From an uncultured Lachnospiraceae bacterium (GTDB taxonomy: Bacteria; Bacillota; Clostridia; Lachnospirales; Lachnospiraceae): a DNA stretch of 64,000 nucleotides. Below the pieces are notes generated by a model. The model was not told the DNA's origin and ran no database searches. It worked only from the letters and a program-made list of their open reading frames with translations. Below are positions 43,177 through 52,821 of this stretch, one piece after another. A program made the translations under genes and the position numbers. Within the stretch, counting starts at the first letter, position 1. The number at the start of each line of letters is the position of its first letter. The stretch is from positions 62,001 through 126,000 of the forward strand of contig CANQSB010000001.1 of NCBI GenBank assembly GCA_947626435.1, given 5' to 3'.

Positions 43177-44559
43177 CTATATTTTGCGGATACATTCGGG
43201 GTCAAGCAGAAGACGCCCATGCGCGATAAGTCTGCTGCTGAGCTCTCTGTTCAACTGTTCTATTTTTTTTCTGCCGTCCGCTGTGCGTTCAAGCTCCCTT
43301 ATCCATTGCGGCAGCTCCCGCGCTGTGTTGTGGCTTTCCGCTCCTGCCTCTGTCAGGGTGTCTTCATACTTATGACCTGTGACGCTCTCGTATATATCGT
43401 AAAGGTTTTTATTTACCGCAAGGTTCCTGATATCAAGTGTTATTATATCCTGATACAAATCCATTCTGTTCATATATCCCGCGTAAAACAGCGGCTGCCC
43501 CTTATAGATACCACTTGTTATTTTGCCGTACCGCACCACATATCCGCCTACCGCCGCCAAGTCCGGTCTGTGGGTCAGTATATCATTTCTGTACACTATG
43601 CGGTAAAAGCCTAAATGCTTGTTGTGGCGTACCTCGGCTTTCCAACCCATGCGGCTCGCGAAATCAATAATCGCTTTCTTGCCCGCCTCGTACGCGTACA
43701 TCTTGCTTTGAGGGTTGTCCGCCGTCGAATTTTGGTGGCAGCGCCAGTGGTAAAGCACCTTGGGTACATGGACTATGAGCTCCTCCATTGGCTTTTCACC
43801 GCCAAGCTGTCCTTCCCTCTCCCGCAGCATCAGGGTGCTGACTATACGCAGTATCAGGTCAAAGTCCTGCGAGCCGTCATATTCCCTGCGGATTTGAAGC
43901 TTCCTTAGAGTGGGCGTGTCCACTACCAGAAAATGGCATATATAATTATTGGTAAGGAGCAGGTCCAAATTAAAGTCAAGCTTAAAATGCGGGTCATAAA
44001 AGCTTCTGCCCGCCGAATCACATTTGTCCTCATCTGAATACGCCAAAATTGGCAAATTATTTTTTTCTATAGCGCGCGCCATCTCATAGAGCGCGTCAGG
44101 CGTGAGCATGTCATCATGGTCGAGAAGTCCGCAGTAGTCGCCTGTAGCGTGCTCTATCGCCTTGTTTGTATTATCTGCAATGCCGCCGTTGTTATCCAAG
44201 TGAATATATTTTATGCGGCTGTCATTATATTCCGCGACCGTACCTGAAACTATGTCGGACGCGCTGCCATCGGCTATTATGAGCTCCCACTTTTCATAGG
44301 ACTGGGCAAGACAGCACTCAATAAGCGCTCTCATGTATTCCCTCTGCGTCTCATATGCGGGCACCAATATCGAAAATTTTATCTTTGAAAGCTTTTTGTC
44401 CTCCCTCTGTGCCAGAAGCATTTCGTCCGCGGGCGGCACATACGAATAATCGGCATGATATTTTTGCGTCACTCTCTCAAACGCCGCAAAGGCTGCCTCT
44501 CTGCAGCCATTTTTCTTACTGTAATTTATGGTTTTTTTTACATTTTGTACTATTGACAT
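43177..44559 (-). CDS. GT2 glycosyltransferase with C-terminal extension
   Basis: 460 residues. The GT-A domain (about 55-320) has 'FSILVPAYETQREYMRALIE', 'WELIIADGSASD' and the metal site 'GLLDHDDMLTPDALYEM'; 'CDSAGRSFYDPHFKLDF' and 'VLYHWRCHQNSTAD' are shared with the first GT2 domain of the 659-residue protein at 50842. The last 100 residues are an unrecognised region. AGAGG precedes the ATG. Likely adds one sugar to the lipid-linked repeat unit. Confidence 0.9.
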   Translation of the reverse strand: MSIVQNVKKTINYSKKNGCREAAFAAFERVTQKYHADYSYVPPADEMLLAQREDKKLSKIKFSILVPAYETQREYMRALIECCLAQSYEKWELIIADGSASDIVSGTVAEYNDSRIKYIHLDNNGGIADNTNKAIEHATGDYCGLLDHDDMLTPDALYEMARAIEKNNLPILAYSDEDKCDSAGRSFYDPHFKLDFNLDLLLTNNYICHFLVVDTPTLRKLQIRREYDGSQDFDLILRIVSTLMLREREGQLGGEKPMEELIVHVPKVLYHWRCHQNSTADNPQSKMYAYEAGKKAIIDFASRMGWKAEVRHNKHLGFYRIVYRNDILTHRPDLAAVGGYVVRYGKITSGIYKGQPLFYAGYMNRMDLYQDIITLDIRNLAVNKNLYDIYESVTGHKYEDTLTEAGAESHNTARELPQWIRELERTADGRKKIEQLNRELSSRLIAHGRLLLDPECIRKI

Positions 44560-44619
44560 ATTGAACCTCTATATGCTGTCTCAAAACGGCTTAAAATAAT
44601 CACCAATAAAAACGCGTTT

Positions 44620-45117
44620 TCATTTTTCATGCTTTTCCAGAAATATCTTTCTGCTTATAAAATTATATACCATGACTATCGCGGTCGCAACAATTTTAGA
44701 TGCCGCAAACCAAACCACAAAATCTATTATATCGGCAAGACCCGCATTTGCATTGTAAATTCTCGTGCAAATCCAGATTATCAGCTCGTTGATTCCAAGT
44801 CCGATTAAACTAAGTATTATAAAAACAACAAATTCCTTTTTCCTGCCAAGCTCCTCGTTGCGGATGAACACATATCTCATGCTTAAAATATAATTGACGA
44901 TAACGGAAACCGTAAATCCCATAAAAGCGCCTACCAGCGCCGCGAAATCTTTTGTGGTAACGCCGTTTAAGATGGCGACAAGTCCTGTTGATATCACAAA
45001 ATCTACCAAAAAACTAATTACTCCGACAAAGCCGAATTTAATTATCTGCGCAAACAGCTTATTCAAAATGTAATCCTCCAGATTTTTCCCTATTATAATG
45101 TCCGGCAGCCACAGCAT
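44620..45117 (-). CDS. GtrA-family membrane protein
   Basis: 165 residues from ATG 45117; the longer track start would begin within the terminator of the preceding gene. Four membrane helices. 'IIKFGFVGVISFLVDFVIST' and 'GFTVSVIVNYILSMRYVF' are GtrA signatures. GtrA proteins are thought to move polyprenyl-phosphate-linked sugars across the membrane. This matches the nearby GT39-like enzyme, which would use such a donor outside. A TATAAT in TTTTTGTATAATC lies 16-21 bases before the ATG, too close to be a normal promoter for this start, so the start is uncertain. Confidence 0.88.
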   Translation of the reverse strand: MLWLPDIIIGKNLEDYILNKLFAQIIKFGFVGVISFLVDFVISTGLVAILNGVTTKDFAALVGAFMGFTVSVIVNYILSMRYVFIRNEELGRKKEFVVFIILSLIGLGINELIIWICTRIYNANAGLADIIDFVVWFAASKIVATAIVMVYNFISRKIFLEKHEK

Positions 45118-45136
45118 AAGGCTTGCCCCGATTATA

Positions 45137-45161
45137 CAAAAAGTGCCGCTGGGAAGCGGCA
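45137..45161 (-). terminator. Terminator after the phosphosugar mutase gene
   Basis: Minus strand GCCGCT TCCC AGCGGC followed by ACTTTTTG. It is 43 bases past the stop of the mutase and just before GtrA. Confidence 0.82.
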
Positions 45162-45203
45162 GCTTATGCCGCCGTCCCAGCCTGCACATTTTTTAAGCAA
45201 ATA

Positions 45204-46934
45204 TTAATTTTCTCCAAGGACTGCCTTAACCTCGTTTGTCAAGGCTTCCACTTTATTCTGCGCGTCTTCAAGGCTTGTGCCTTTTACGCCCATGTAGAAC
45301 TTAATCTTGGGCTCTGTGCCTGACGGTCTTGCGCAGCACCAAGAGTCGTTTGTAAGGTCAAAGTAAAGCACATTTGACTTCGGCAAACCTGTAGGATATT
45401 CCTTGCCTGTGTCAAGCTCTACTATCTTATCATTGTCATAATCCCTGAATCTTACTACATCAAGTTCGCCAAATTTTTTAGGCGGATTTTTTCTAAGCTT
45501 ATCCATAATAGCGGCTATCTGCTTAGAACCGTCTATACCCTTTAATGTGATAGAATACTGTGTTTCTTTGTAATATCCATATTTTTCATAAATTTCAATC
45601 ATCATGTCGTAGAGCGTCTTGCCATGCTTCTTGCACCATGCCGCAACCTCGCACAGGCACATAACCGCAACTACAGCGTCCTTGTCGCGCGCGTGCGTGC
45701 CCGCAAGACAGCCGTAGCTCTCCTCTAAGCCGAATACATAGTTGTTTGAGCCTGTCTGCTCGAAAAGCTTGATCTGCTCGCCGATGAACTTGAAGCCTGT
45801 GAGCACCTCGATAAGCTTTACGCCGTACTCTCTCGTGATGGGCGCCGTCATGTTCGTGGTAACGATCGTGGTGACAAGCGCGGGATTGGGAGGCATCGTG
45901 CCTGTCGCCTTTCTCTCTCTTAATATGTATTCAGCAATGAGCATGCCTGACATATTTCCCGTAAAGGACTTGTACTCGCCGCTCTTTGTGTCAAGCGCAT
46001 AGATGCCGAGCCTGTCTGCGTCGGGGTCTGTGGCAAGCACGATATCCGCGTTCTTTTCCTTTGCAAGCTTGAGTGCGTATGTAAACGCCTTTGGATCCTC
46101 GGGGTTAGGATAGTCAAGAGTGGTGAATTTAGGATCGGGATTTTCCTGCTCGGGAACTACATAAACATTCTTGAATCCAAGCTCTGACAAAATTCTTCTG
46201 ACGGGCTTGTTGCCTGTGCCGCACAGCGGTGTGTACACAATCTTGATGTCGTCTGCGACTTCCTTGATAACATCAGGGTGTATAATCTGCTTTTTGAGCT
46301 CTATCATGTATTTGTCATCAATTTCCTTGCCGATAACCTCATATAAGCCTGCGTTTATCGCCTCCTGCTTATCCATTGTCTTTACGGTATGGTAATCGGT
46401 CACTGCCTTGACTTCGTTTATAACCTCTTTATCCTTGGGCGCGGTAATCTGCGCGCCGTCCTCCCAGTATACCTTGTAGCCGTTGTATTCGGGGGGATTG
46501 TGGCTTGCTGTGATGACGATGCCCGAAATGCAGCCTAATGTCCTGAGCGCGAATGAAAGCTCGGGAGTGGGGCGCAGAGATTCAAACACATACGCCTTGA
46601 TGCCGTTTGCTGCCATGCACAGCGCCGCCTCGTCAGCAAACTCGGGCGACATGAAGCGCGAGTCGTATGCTATCGCTATGCCCTTCTTCTGTCCGCCTGC
46701 CTTGATTATGTAGTTCGCAAGACCCTGAGAGGTCTTTCTTACAGTATAAATGTTCATGCGGTTCGTGCCTGCGCCGATAACGCCCCTAAGTCCGCCCGTG
46801 CCGAACTCAAGCTCTTTGTAAAAGCGGTCTTCTATCTCGCTTTCGTTGTCCTTGATTTTAAGAAGCTCGTCCTTTGTCGCCTGGTCGAAATAATCATCAT
46901 TCAGCCAGAAATTAAATTCGTCCATGTAACTCAT
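45204..46934 (-). CDS. pgcA: Phosphoglucomutase / phosphomannomutase
   Basis: 576 residues from ATG 46934 ('MSYMDEFNFWLND', GGAGG upstream). Alpha-D-phosphohexomutase family, long PgcA-like form. Active-site phosphoserine loop 'ITASHNPPEYNGYK', metal loop 'ATDPDADRLGIYAL', sugar-binding loop 'GLEESYGCLAG' and C-terminal phosphate-binding 'RPSGTEPKIKFYMG'. Interconverts glucose-6-phosphate and glucose-1-phosphate, feeding UDP-glucose and dTDP-rhamnose synthesis for the surrounding cluster. It has its own promoter and terminator. Confidence 0.95.
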   Translation of the reverse strand: MSYMDEFNFWLNDDYFDQATKDELLKIKDNESEIEDRFYKELEFGTGGLRGVIGAGTNRMNIYTVRKTSQGLANYIIKAGGQKKGIAIAYDSRFMSPEFADEAALCMAANGIKAYVFESLRPTPELSFALRTLGCISGIVITASHNPPEYNGYKVYWEDGAQITAPKDKEVINEVKAVTDYHTVKTMDKQEAINAGLYEVIGKEIDDKYMIELKKQIIHPDVIKEVADDIKIVYTPLCGTGNKPVRRILSELGFKNVYVVPEQENPDPKFTTLDYPNPEDPKAFTYALKLAKEKNADIVLATDPDADRLGIYALDTKSGEYKSFTGNMSGMLIAEYILRERKATGTMPPNPALVTTIVTTNMTAPITREYGVKLIEVLTGFKFIGEQIKLFEQTGSNNYVFGLEESYGCLAGTHARDKDAVVAVMCLCEVAAWCKKHGKTLYDMMIEIYEKYGYYKETQYSITLKGIDGSKQIAAIMDKLRKNPPKKFGELDVVRFRDYDNDKIVELDTGKEYPTGLPKSNVLYFDLTNDSWCCARPSGTEPKIKFYMGVKGTSLEDAQNKVEALTNEVKAVLGEN

Positions 46935-46980
46935 TGCTGTACCTCCACAATATATTTTGGGGTAATGCCCCCTAATATTT

Positions 46981-47025
46981 ATTAAACCAAAAATGTGGGA
47001 ATTTTGCAAGGTTATGTGGGAATTT
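46981..47025 (-). promoter_or_regulatory. Promoter of the mutase gene with two direct repeats
   Basis: Minus strand TTGCAA (47009-47004), 17 bases, TTTAAT (46986-46981). The 12-mer ATGTGGGAATTT (plus strand) occurs at 46993-47004 and 47014-47025, two helical turns (21 bases) apart, one over the spacer and one upstream of the -35. Such placement fits a regulator-binding site. A small GGGG/CCCC hairpin lies in the leader. Confidence 0.6.
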
Positions 47026-47064
47026 ATGTGAAATAAAGTTTGCCTCGGTCAATAAAGCAGCCGT

Positions 47065-48615
47065 TTAATCCAATACTGCCACCGCGCATGCCTCAAATTC
47101 TTTTATTGCGTACCCCTTTTCCTTAAAGGTATCAATCTCATCTCTGCATATAATGTATATGTCATCGGTATATTCTTCTATATTCCAGAGGAAACAGCCA
47201 AAGCTTTCAGCATTCATACATTTGTCTGTATAATTCTTCCACTTAACCTCACTTATAAAATCGTCTGTGGGATATTTCGTATAAAACAAAACCTGTGGAT
47301 GCCTTAATCTGTTGGTTATTCGAATCAACGCCCCATCCTTTTGTTCCCGCTGCTCCATCGCATACTCAATGGCATTGTCAGCGCCCGCAAGCTGAATATC
47401 TATTATGTCTTTCTGATATGGTCCAAAATAATATACTTCAAACGCCAAAAAGCTTATCACATATGCTGCCAAAATACCTTTATGAATCCATTTCTTTTTT
47501 AACTTGCGGCAAACAATACCAATTCCCTCAACGAGATATATCAGCACACACAAATTCATAGCGTTAAGCCTATATATGCTCATAGACCTAAGTACTGCTA
47601 CCGCTAAGCAAATCACACTCCAGCATACTATGATAATTTCATAGCCGAATTTTTTATTTTTTATGTTCTCTATCGTGCGCTTAATATACCCACATACACC
47701 TATTGCTATGAACGGAGCCGAGAATAAATAATACAATCCAAAACCTGGAATTGCGTTCATCAAATTATAATCATATTGTTTAATATAGATTCTCAAAACA
47801 TCTTTAATATTTGAAAATATACTTGACAGAGAAAACTCATCTGCCCTAAAGGTTGGCATTTTAGGAATTGAAAAATATGGAGTAACTATCTCACCACAAA
47901 GTCCCTTATTCACTGCCACAAACAATACAAGGGGAAGCGCTATAATTCCCAACAAAACAACAGAAAATACCGTAACTGCATTTATTCTTATTTTTTTGTA
48001 CCTATAACAATAGCAAAATAAAAATATAAGAAAAAATGGCACAAAAATCCAATATAATGCATAGCAGTACAACGAAAGCCCCCAGAAAACCGCGGAAATA
48101 ACAAAGAAACCTTCTTTTTCAGTTCCCCTTATCCAAAAATAAACTCCCAGTAGAACAAACGCAGGCATTAAATTGGACTCAAGTCCCCAACGGCTCAGCA
48201 TAATATGCCACGGACAAACTGCCATTATAAAACTCCCTAATAAAGCCATATTTTCGTTTGATAGCCTTCTTAACAGTAAATAAAATATAACTACAGATAT
48301 AATTCCAAGCAAAAACTGTGGTATTCGTATTGTAATTTTACTTAACCCACCTATGGCAATGAATGGTATCATTAAATATGACTCCATTGCATTCATACCA
48401 CTACCCCATGCGGTTAAATAAACAGGATTTTTATATCCCCATGAATCATACCCATATTCTAACAATGAAAACGCTTCATATCCTGCATAGGCTTCATCAG
48501 CATGTAAGCCAACCGGATACACCCCCAAAAGTGCAGACCGACTGATGACTGCAATCATAAAAATAATACCAAGTATTAATTTCTTTCTGTTAATGGCAAT
48601 CCATTCCTTTATCAT
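47065..48615 (-). CDS. GT39-like (PMT-type) membrane glycosyltransferase
   Basis: 516 residues with about 11-13 membrane helices. The first loop has 'GLHADEAYAGYEAFSL', the Asp-Glu motif of GT39/GT83 polyprenyl-phosphate-sugar transferases, and the following loop 'CPWHIMLSRWGLESN' is common in them. The C-terminal 100 residues are soluble. It would transfer a sugar from polyprenyl phosphate to the glycan outside the membrane. Base composition is clearly more AT-rich than most of the cluster, suggesting recent acquisition. AGGAAG precedes the ATG. Confidence 0.82.
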   Translation of the reverse strand: MIKEWIAINRKKLILGIIFMIAVISRSALLGVYPVGLHADEAYAGYEAFSLLEYGYDSWGYKNPVYLTAWGSGMNAMESYLMIPFIAIGGLSKITIRIPQFLLGIISVVIFYLLLRRLSNENMALLGSFIMAVCPWHIMLSRWGLESNLMPAFVLLGVYFWIRGTEKEGFFVISAVFWGLSLYCYALYWIFVPFFLIFLFCYCYRYKKIRINAVTVFSVVLLGIIALPLVLFVAVNKGLCGEIVTPYFSIPKMPTFRADEFSLSSIFSNIKDVLRIYIKQYDYNLMNAIPGFGLYYLFSAPFIAIGVCGYIKRTIENIKNKKFGYEIIIVCWSVICLAVAVLRSMSIYRLNAMNLCVLIYLVEGIGIVCRKLKKKWIHKGILAAYVISFLAFEVYYFGPYQKDIIDIQLAGADNAIEYAMEQREQKDGALIRITNRLRHPQVLFYTKYPTDDFISEVKWKNYTDKCMNAESFGCFLWNIEEYTDDIYIICRDEIDTFKEKGYAIKEFEACAVAVLD

Positions 48616-48690
48616 AAAATCTTCCTTTCATCTTTCAAGCGAAAACTTTTGTAAAATCCTATCTTATACCTAAAAAGTGACTAATTGTCA

Positions 48691-49698
48691 TTATTTCCAA
48701 TAACAACTGTTTTCTACCGCACTTGAATTTTTTGGTCTTTCGCTCTCATCAGGATATACCCATGCATCATTAAATAATGTCGCTATTTTTGTGTGATAAT
48801 TTTTCTCCCACCTGCGTCCTTTTATGCCGAATAACAGTTGAGTAGCGCCGCCAAGGTGGATTGCTTGTTTTCCCGCTTTTTTCAGCTTGGCTGCAAGGGG
48901 CATTCCATATGCTCCACAGCCAATAATCGCTATGTCAAAATCTATTTTCATTGCTTCGTCATACATATAATCAAGGGCATCAAACCAAGTATTAAAGCGC
49001 TCATCCCTTTCACCGCACAGCGTCTGTACGGCTTTCAAGGTTTTTAGTTCAAATTCCGGCAATATATCTGTGTTTGGGAATATTTTTTCCCTTTTACTGT
49101 ACTGAGAAATAATTGTGTTTTCAAACGGGTGAATAATAAGCACTTTTTTTCCTTTAAGCGCGGCAGACCATGGACGGCTATCCGCAAGCCATGGCTCCAG
49201 TCTGAAAAGATGCGTCAAAACCACGTCAGGATTGTATTCGCTTATGACAAAATCTTCCATATACAAATGCCACATTGCAAGGACATCCGTCATGCTAAAC
49301 GCCTCCAACATGCACTCTGCAAACGGCTTCAGATATTTATAATCCATCGGAAAAAATCCCGAATCCCTGCCAAGCCTTGCAAACCATTCTTTTATCTGGG
49401 CATCCGTTTCATTGGAGCTTCCTATGATTTCAGCCTTTAAATATCCCGCTATCGTGCGCAGCTCCGTGTATCCAAAGCGGCTTACCATAAACGGCTTGTC
49501 TGATTTTATCAGAGCATATATATAATCATTTGTTTTCTTTTTAGACATTACCCATCTATTCGCATAATACAGCATTACCGGTTCTCTGTTAAAGCACCTG
49601 ACAGTTATATGTTTTTTTAATGCCTTATGGAAATAGATGTCGCGTATTTTCCATCTTATCTCATAAAACTGCCATTTCTTCGCCAAATCATTCTGCAT
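48691..49698 (-). CDS. Unrecognised polysaccharide-cluster protein, possible GT-D-like transferase
   Basis: 335 residues, soluble, no signal. I do not recognise it with confidence. 'FMVSRFGYTELRTIAGYL' recalls the 'RFGDGE' segment of GT-D-fold transferases, and 'FDIAIIGCGAYGMPLAAKLKKAG' looks like a Rossmann-type strand-turn-helix close to a conserved end 'GGATQLLFGIKGRRW'. Sited among glycosyltransferases in the AT-rich segment. A transferase role is inference. Confidence 0.5.
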   Translation of the reverse strand: MQNDLAKKWQFYEIRWKIRDIYFHKALKKHITVRCFNREPVMLYYANRWVMSKKKTNDYIYALIKSDKPFMVSRFGYTELRTIAGYLKAEIIGSSNETDAQIKEWFARLGRDSGFFPMDYKYLKPFAECMLEAFSMTDVLAMWHLYMEDFVISEYNPDVVLTHLFRLEPWLADSRPWSAALKGKKVLIIHPFENTIISQYSKREKIFPNTDILPEFELKTLKAVQTLCGERDERFNTWFDALDYMYDEAMKIDFDIAIIGCGAYGMPLAAKLKKAGKQAIHLGGATQLLFGIKGRRWEKNYHTKIATLFNDAWVYPDESERPKNSSAVENSCYWK

Positions 49699-49803
49699 TG
49701 CCTAACCACCCCGCATACTTATTCACTCTGTTTAGGTAATTGTGAACCTCCCTCAAGTAACGCATAGTCAAACACCCTTTCGCAATCACGCAATCATACA
49801 TAG

Positions 49804-50616
49804 TCATTTATGAAGCAGCTTATTATTAACCCTTTCAATCGTCCTTCCGGCACGGCTTCTTCGCCATTTTAGCTCTCTTATAGAACCCACATTCATTCTA
49901 TGCGAGTCGATTATCTGTGGAAATGTACTTCTTTTTTCGACTTCTGCCTCATAACGGTTTATCATTCCAAACTGCGACGGATCCCGAAAACGCTTAAGTC
50001 CATATTTTTTCGTCATAAGCGACCAGACCGACTGGTCATGCCTGTGCGCTATAAACTCGGGATAATTGGGTAATCCCTGCGTATTGTCCTGCTCCGTTAT
50101 TATCCTTTTGTCCTGCGCGTATTCCAAATCCTCGGCAATAAAGCTTTCCGCAAAATCTGACTTCCTTATCACTACATAGCCGCCGATAGACTGCGGCGTA
50201 TCCGTAAATTTCGGAGTGTCGCAATCCATTAATATAAAGGCATCCCGCTTGGTGTATTTGCGTTCAAGCATTTCATTTTGCAGCGAAAAAACCATTATGT
50301 CAGTATTTTCTTTATCCATACATTCTATTAAATATTGAATTTTGTCAACATACACCGACCCCGCGTCCGTATATATAAGGTAATCCCCATCTTCCAAAAG
50401 CTTATATGCTTTATTTAAAAAATAAGGCTTCCATAAATATAAACCATTTCCCTTTTTTATGCTGAGTATGTCCTTATTTTTTTCATAGAACCCACGGTCT
50501 ATGTCGTCAGGAGTATATGCTATCAGCCTGTCTGCCCCATACTGCTTTGCCGTCTTTAAATTTAACTGCTGCGCCTTGGCAAAGCCTTTGTCTGCGTAAT
50601 TTATTGCAATAATCAT
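49804..50616 (-). CDS. Putative GT-A-fold glycosyltransferase
   Basis: 270 residues. 'YLIYTDAGSVYVDKI' provides a DXG/DXD-like metal motif after a hydrophobic strand, and 'NGLYLWKPYFLNKAY' and 'IGGYVVIRKSDFAESF' resemble donor-binding parts of small capsule glycosyltransferases. No membrane segment. GGGG precedes the ATG by nine bases. Probably part of glycan assembly; specificity unknown. It lies in the same AT-rich block as the two preceding entries. Confidence 0.6.
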   Translation of the reverse strand: MIIAINYADKGFAKAQQLNLKTAKQYGADRLIAYTPDDIDRGFYEKNKDILSIKKGNGLYLWKPYFLNKAYKLLEDGDYLIYTDAGSVYVDKIQYLIECMDKENTDIMVFSLQNEMLERKYTKRDAFILMDCDTPKFTDTPQSIGGYVVIRKSDFAESFIAEDLEYAQDKRIITEQDNTQGLPNYPEFIAHRHDQSVWSLMTKKYGLKRFRDPSQFGMINRYEAEVEKRSTFPQIIDSHRMNVGSIRELKWRRSRAGRTIERVNNKLLHK

Positions 50617-50776
50617 ACGAATATTCCCCTATATTTTCTATATTAATGCCTCCATGTCGTTTCATCGACTCAAGCAGATATGAAACCAATGCTTTTGCGT
50701 TCTTCGGGGCGAAGCTTAATACCTCATAAGCAGTGTCCCTTGATGCCCTAGAAATATTTTTCACACTAATCCCCAT
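50617..50776 (-). pseudogene. Possible remnant of a coding sequence
   Basis: From ATG 50776 an open frame reads 'MGISVKNISRASRDTAYEVL' and about 35 more plausible residues, then runs 110 bases into the next gene in a different frame (ORF-track 50507-50812). Composition before the overlap looks protein-like, the overlap does not. It may be the broken end of a lost gene, or chance. No function can be assigned. Confidence 0.2.
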
Positions 50777-50792
50777 TCTTGATGCACCTGCG

Positions 50793-50840
50793 AATTTGTG
50801 CCCTAAGCACAAATTTGCGTGTGAAAAATTTATTTTTCAC
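50793..50840 (-). terminator. Two tandem hairpins after the 659-residue glycosyltransferase gene
   Basis: Immediately after the stop codon, minus strand GTGAAAAA TAAA TTTTTCAC (50840-50821), then AATTTGTGC TTAGG GCACAAATT (50815-50793). Both stems are perfect (8 and 9 bases). There is no long U-run, so termination may be partial; they could also protect the upstream mRNA. Confidence 0.5.
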
Positions 50841-50841
50841 A

Positions 50842-52821
50842 TTACACCCGCAAAGAATAATCACTATAATCCAACGAAAAATTAGGATTATAATACGGAT
50901 CGCCTTTCTCCAGAAATGCTTTCCATTTCTCGCGGAAATGCTGCGACTCCTCCTCATAGCGCTTCGCCTTTGCTTCGTCCGCGACATCAATTCCTCTCGA
51001 AGCCGACTCAAAGTGATAAAGCTCCGCAAACGGCGTAAATACGTTCAGATATCCTTTCTCCAAGAGCCTCAAACAGAAATCCACATCATTGAGCGCCACC
51101 TTGAACTCCTCATCAAGCCCGCCAAGCTTATCATAGAGCGATTTTTTCACCATAAGACATGCGCCCGTGACTGCGGACACGTTCTGCGCGTAGCAGAGCT
51201 TTCCCATATAGCCGAGATTGTCATAATTAATCTTGTAATGCGTGTGTCCCGCCGTCCTGTGGGCTCCAAGACCTACCACGACGCCTGCGTGCTGGATAGT
51301 CCTGTCGCCATAGTAAAGCTTTGCGCCTACCGCGCCCACATCATCACGCTGCGCGTACATCAGCATATTTTCAAGCCAGTTCATAGTGATAACCTGCGTG
51401 TCATTATTAAGCAGCAGCAGATATTTTCCTGTGGCATAGCCCGCGCCAAAATTGTTGATTTTGGAGTAATTAAACTCGCCTTTATAAGTGACGACTGTTA
51501 TTTTTTCCTGCCCCTCAAGCGTTTTATAATAGTCAAAGGTCGCCTTCTCCTCGCTGTTATTCTCTATAATGATAATCTCATAATTATCATAGGTAGACCG
51601 CGCCTTTATCGACTCAACGCACCTGCGCAGATCATCAACATGGTCTTTATTGGGAATAAGTATCGATATCTTGTCCTCGCTCAAAATCTCATATTTAATC
51701 TCAAAAATCGTATCAAAAGCCCGCGTGCTCCTAATCTCAAAATTCTTAAATCCGCTCTTTTCAAGGTGATCCGCAACCGCCCCTTTGGCTGCCGCTATCG
51801 CATAAGGCTTTGCACTTATGTCACTTGCCGTACTGTTTTTGTGCGAACGCCAGTAATACATAAGCTTCGGCACATGGACAACCTTTTTGGCGTTTGACGT
51901 GAGCCTGAGTATCATATCATGATCCTGACTGCCGTCAAAGCCGCTCCTGAAAAGCTGCGTTCCTTCAAGGAGCTTGCGTGAAAATACGCTGAAATGGCAG
52001 ATATAATTGTTTGCTCTCAGATTGTCAATCGCAAAATCAGGCTTGAAATGAAGCGTAATCATATTGTCAATGCTGTCGCCCTTGAAGGTCGTTTCATCGC
52101 AGTATATATAATCTGCGTCCTGCTCGTTGATAACCTTTGCATACTCGTAAAGTACGGACGGATGAAGAACGTCGTCATGATCGAAAAGCCCTATATATTC
52201 ACCTGTCGCCAGCTTCAGGCACTCGTTTGTGTTTCCCGCGATGCCCTCGTTCTTTTCAAGCTTTTTATACACTATGCGCTTATCAGCCGCCGCATACTCA
52301 AGGCACCTTTTACCAACCTCGCCATGCTCATTGTCCGAGCCGTCCGCAAGGCAGAGCTCCCAATTCTCGTATGTCTGCGCCATAACAGACTTAATCATCT
52401 CGTCAAGGAAATTAAGAGGCGTATTCCAAAGCGGCACCAGTATGCTGAATTTCACCATGCGCTCAAATCTTTCCTCACACTGACGCGCAGCCTCCTCCGC
52501 ATTTGGGAAACTCGCCGTGCCGTGAAGCTTCTTTGCCTGAGCCTCTATCTTCTTTTGACGCAGTTTTCTTACTATTCCGCGCGGACCGCCGAGATTCCTA
52601 AGTCGCCTGTAATTTCTGATGCCCCAGTGCATAACCATTCTGAGTGGCTTGCTTGCCCTCCATGCAGGATTGCTCTTTATGCGGTCAAGCTGGAACTGCA
52701 GATTGTCCGCCTCATTTTTGGCATCGGCAAGACGCCCGGCAAGCGATGCCGAACGCGCTTTTTCCTGCTCGTAGGCGTTTTTATAAAATTCTAAATCATA
52801 TACTTGTTCATCACCACTCAT
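50842..52821 (-). CDS. Large GT2 glycosyltransferase with two catalytic domains
   Basis: 659 residues. An N-terminal coiled coil (about 15-55) precedes two GT-A domains. The first (about 110-370) has 'FSILVPLWNTPLNFLDEMIK' and 'GLFDHDDVLHPSVLYEY'; the second (about 385-640) has 'ISILIPNKDHVDDLRRCVES', 'LLLLNNDTQVI' and 'VALNDVDFCLRLLEKG'. This two-headed form is typical of enzymes making rhamnan-type and other cell-wall polysaccharides. GAGG precedes the ATG by ten bases. It is a relative of the next two entries. Confidence 0.9.
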   Translation of the reverse strand: MSGDEQVYDLEFYKNAYEQEKARSASLAGRLADAKNEADNLQFQLDRIKSNPAWRASKPLRMVMHWGIRNYRRLRNLGGPRGIVRKLRQKKIEAQAKKLHGTASFPNAEEAARQCEERFERMVKFSILVPLWNTPLNFLDEMIKSVMAQTYENWELCLADGSDNEHGEVGKRCLEYAAADKRIVYKKLEKNEGIAGNTNECLKLATGEYIGLFDHDDVLHPSVLYEYAKVINEQDADYIYCDETTFKGDSIDNMITLHFKPDFAIDNLRANNYICHFSVFSRKLLEGTQLFRSGFDGSQDHDMILRLTSNAKKVVHVPKLMYYWRSHKNSTASDISAKPYAIAAAKGAVADHLEKSGFKNFEIRSTRAFDTIFEIKYEILSEDKISILIPNKDHVDDLRRCVESIKARSTYDNYEIIIIENNSEEKATFDYYKTLEGQEKITVVTYKGEFNYSKINNFGAGYATGKYLLLLNNDTQVITMNWLENMLMYAQRDDVGAVGAKLYYGDRTIQHAGVVVGLGAHRTAGHTHYKINYDNLGYMGKLCYAQNVSAVTGACLMVKKSLYDKLGGLDEEFKVALNDVDFCLRLLEKGYLNVFTPFAELYHFESASRGIDVADEAKAKRYEEESQHFREKWKAFLEKGDPYYNPNFSLDYSDYSLRV

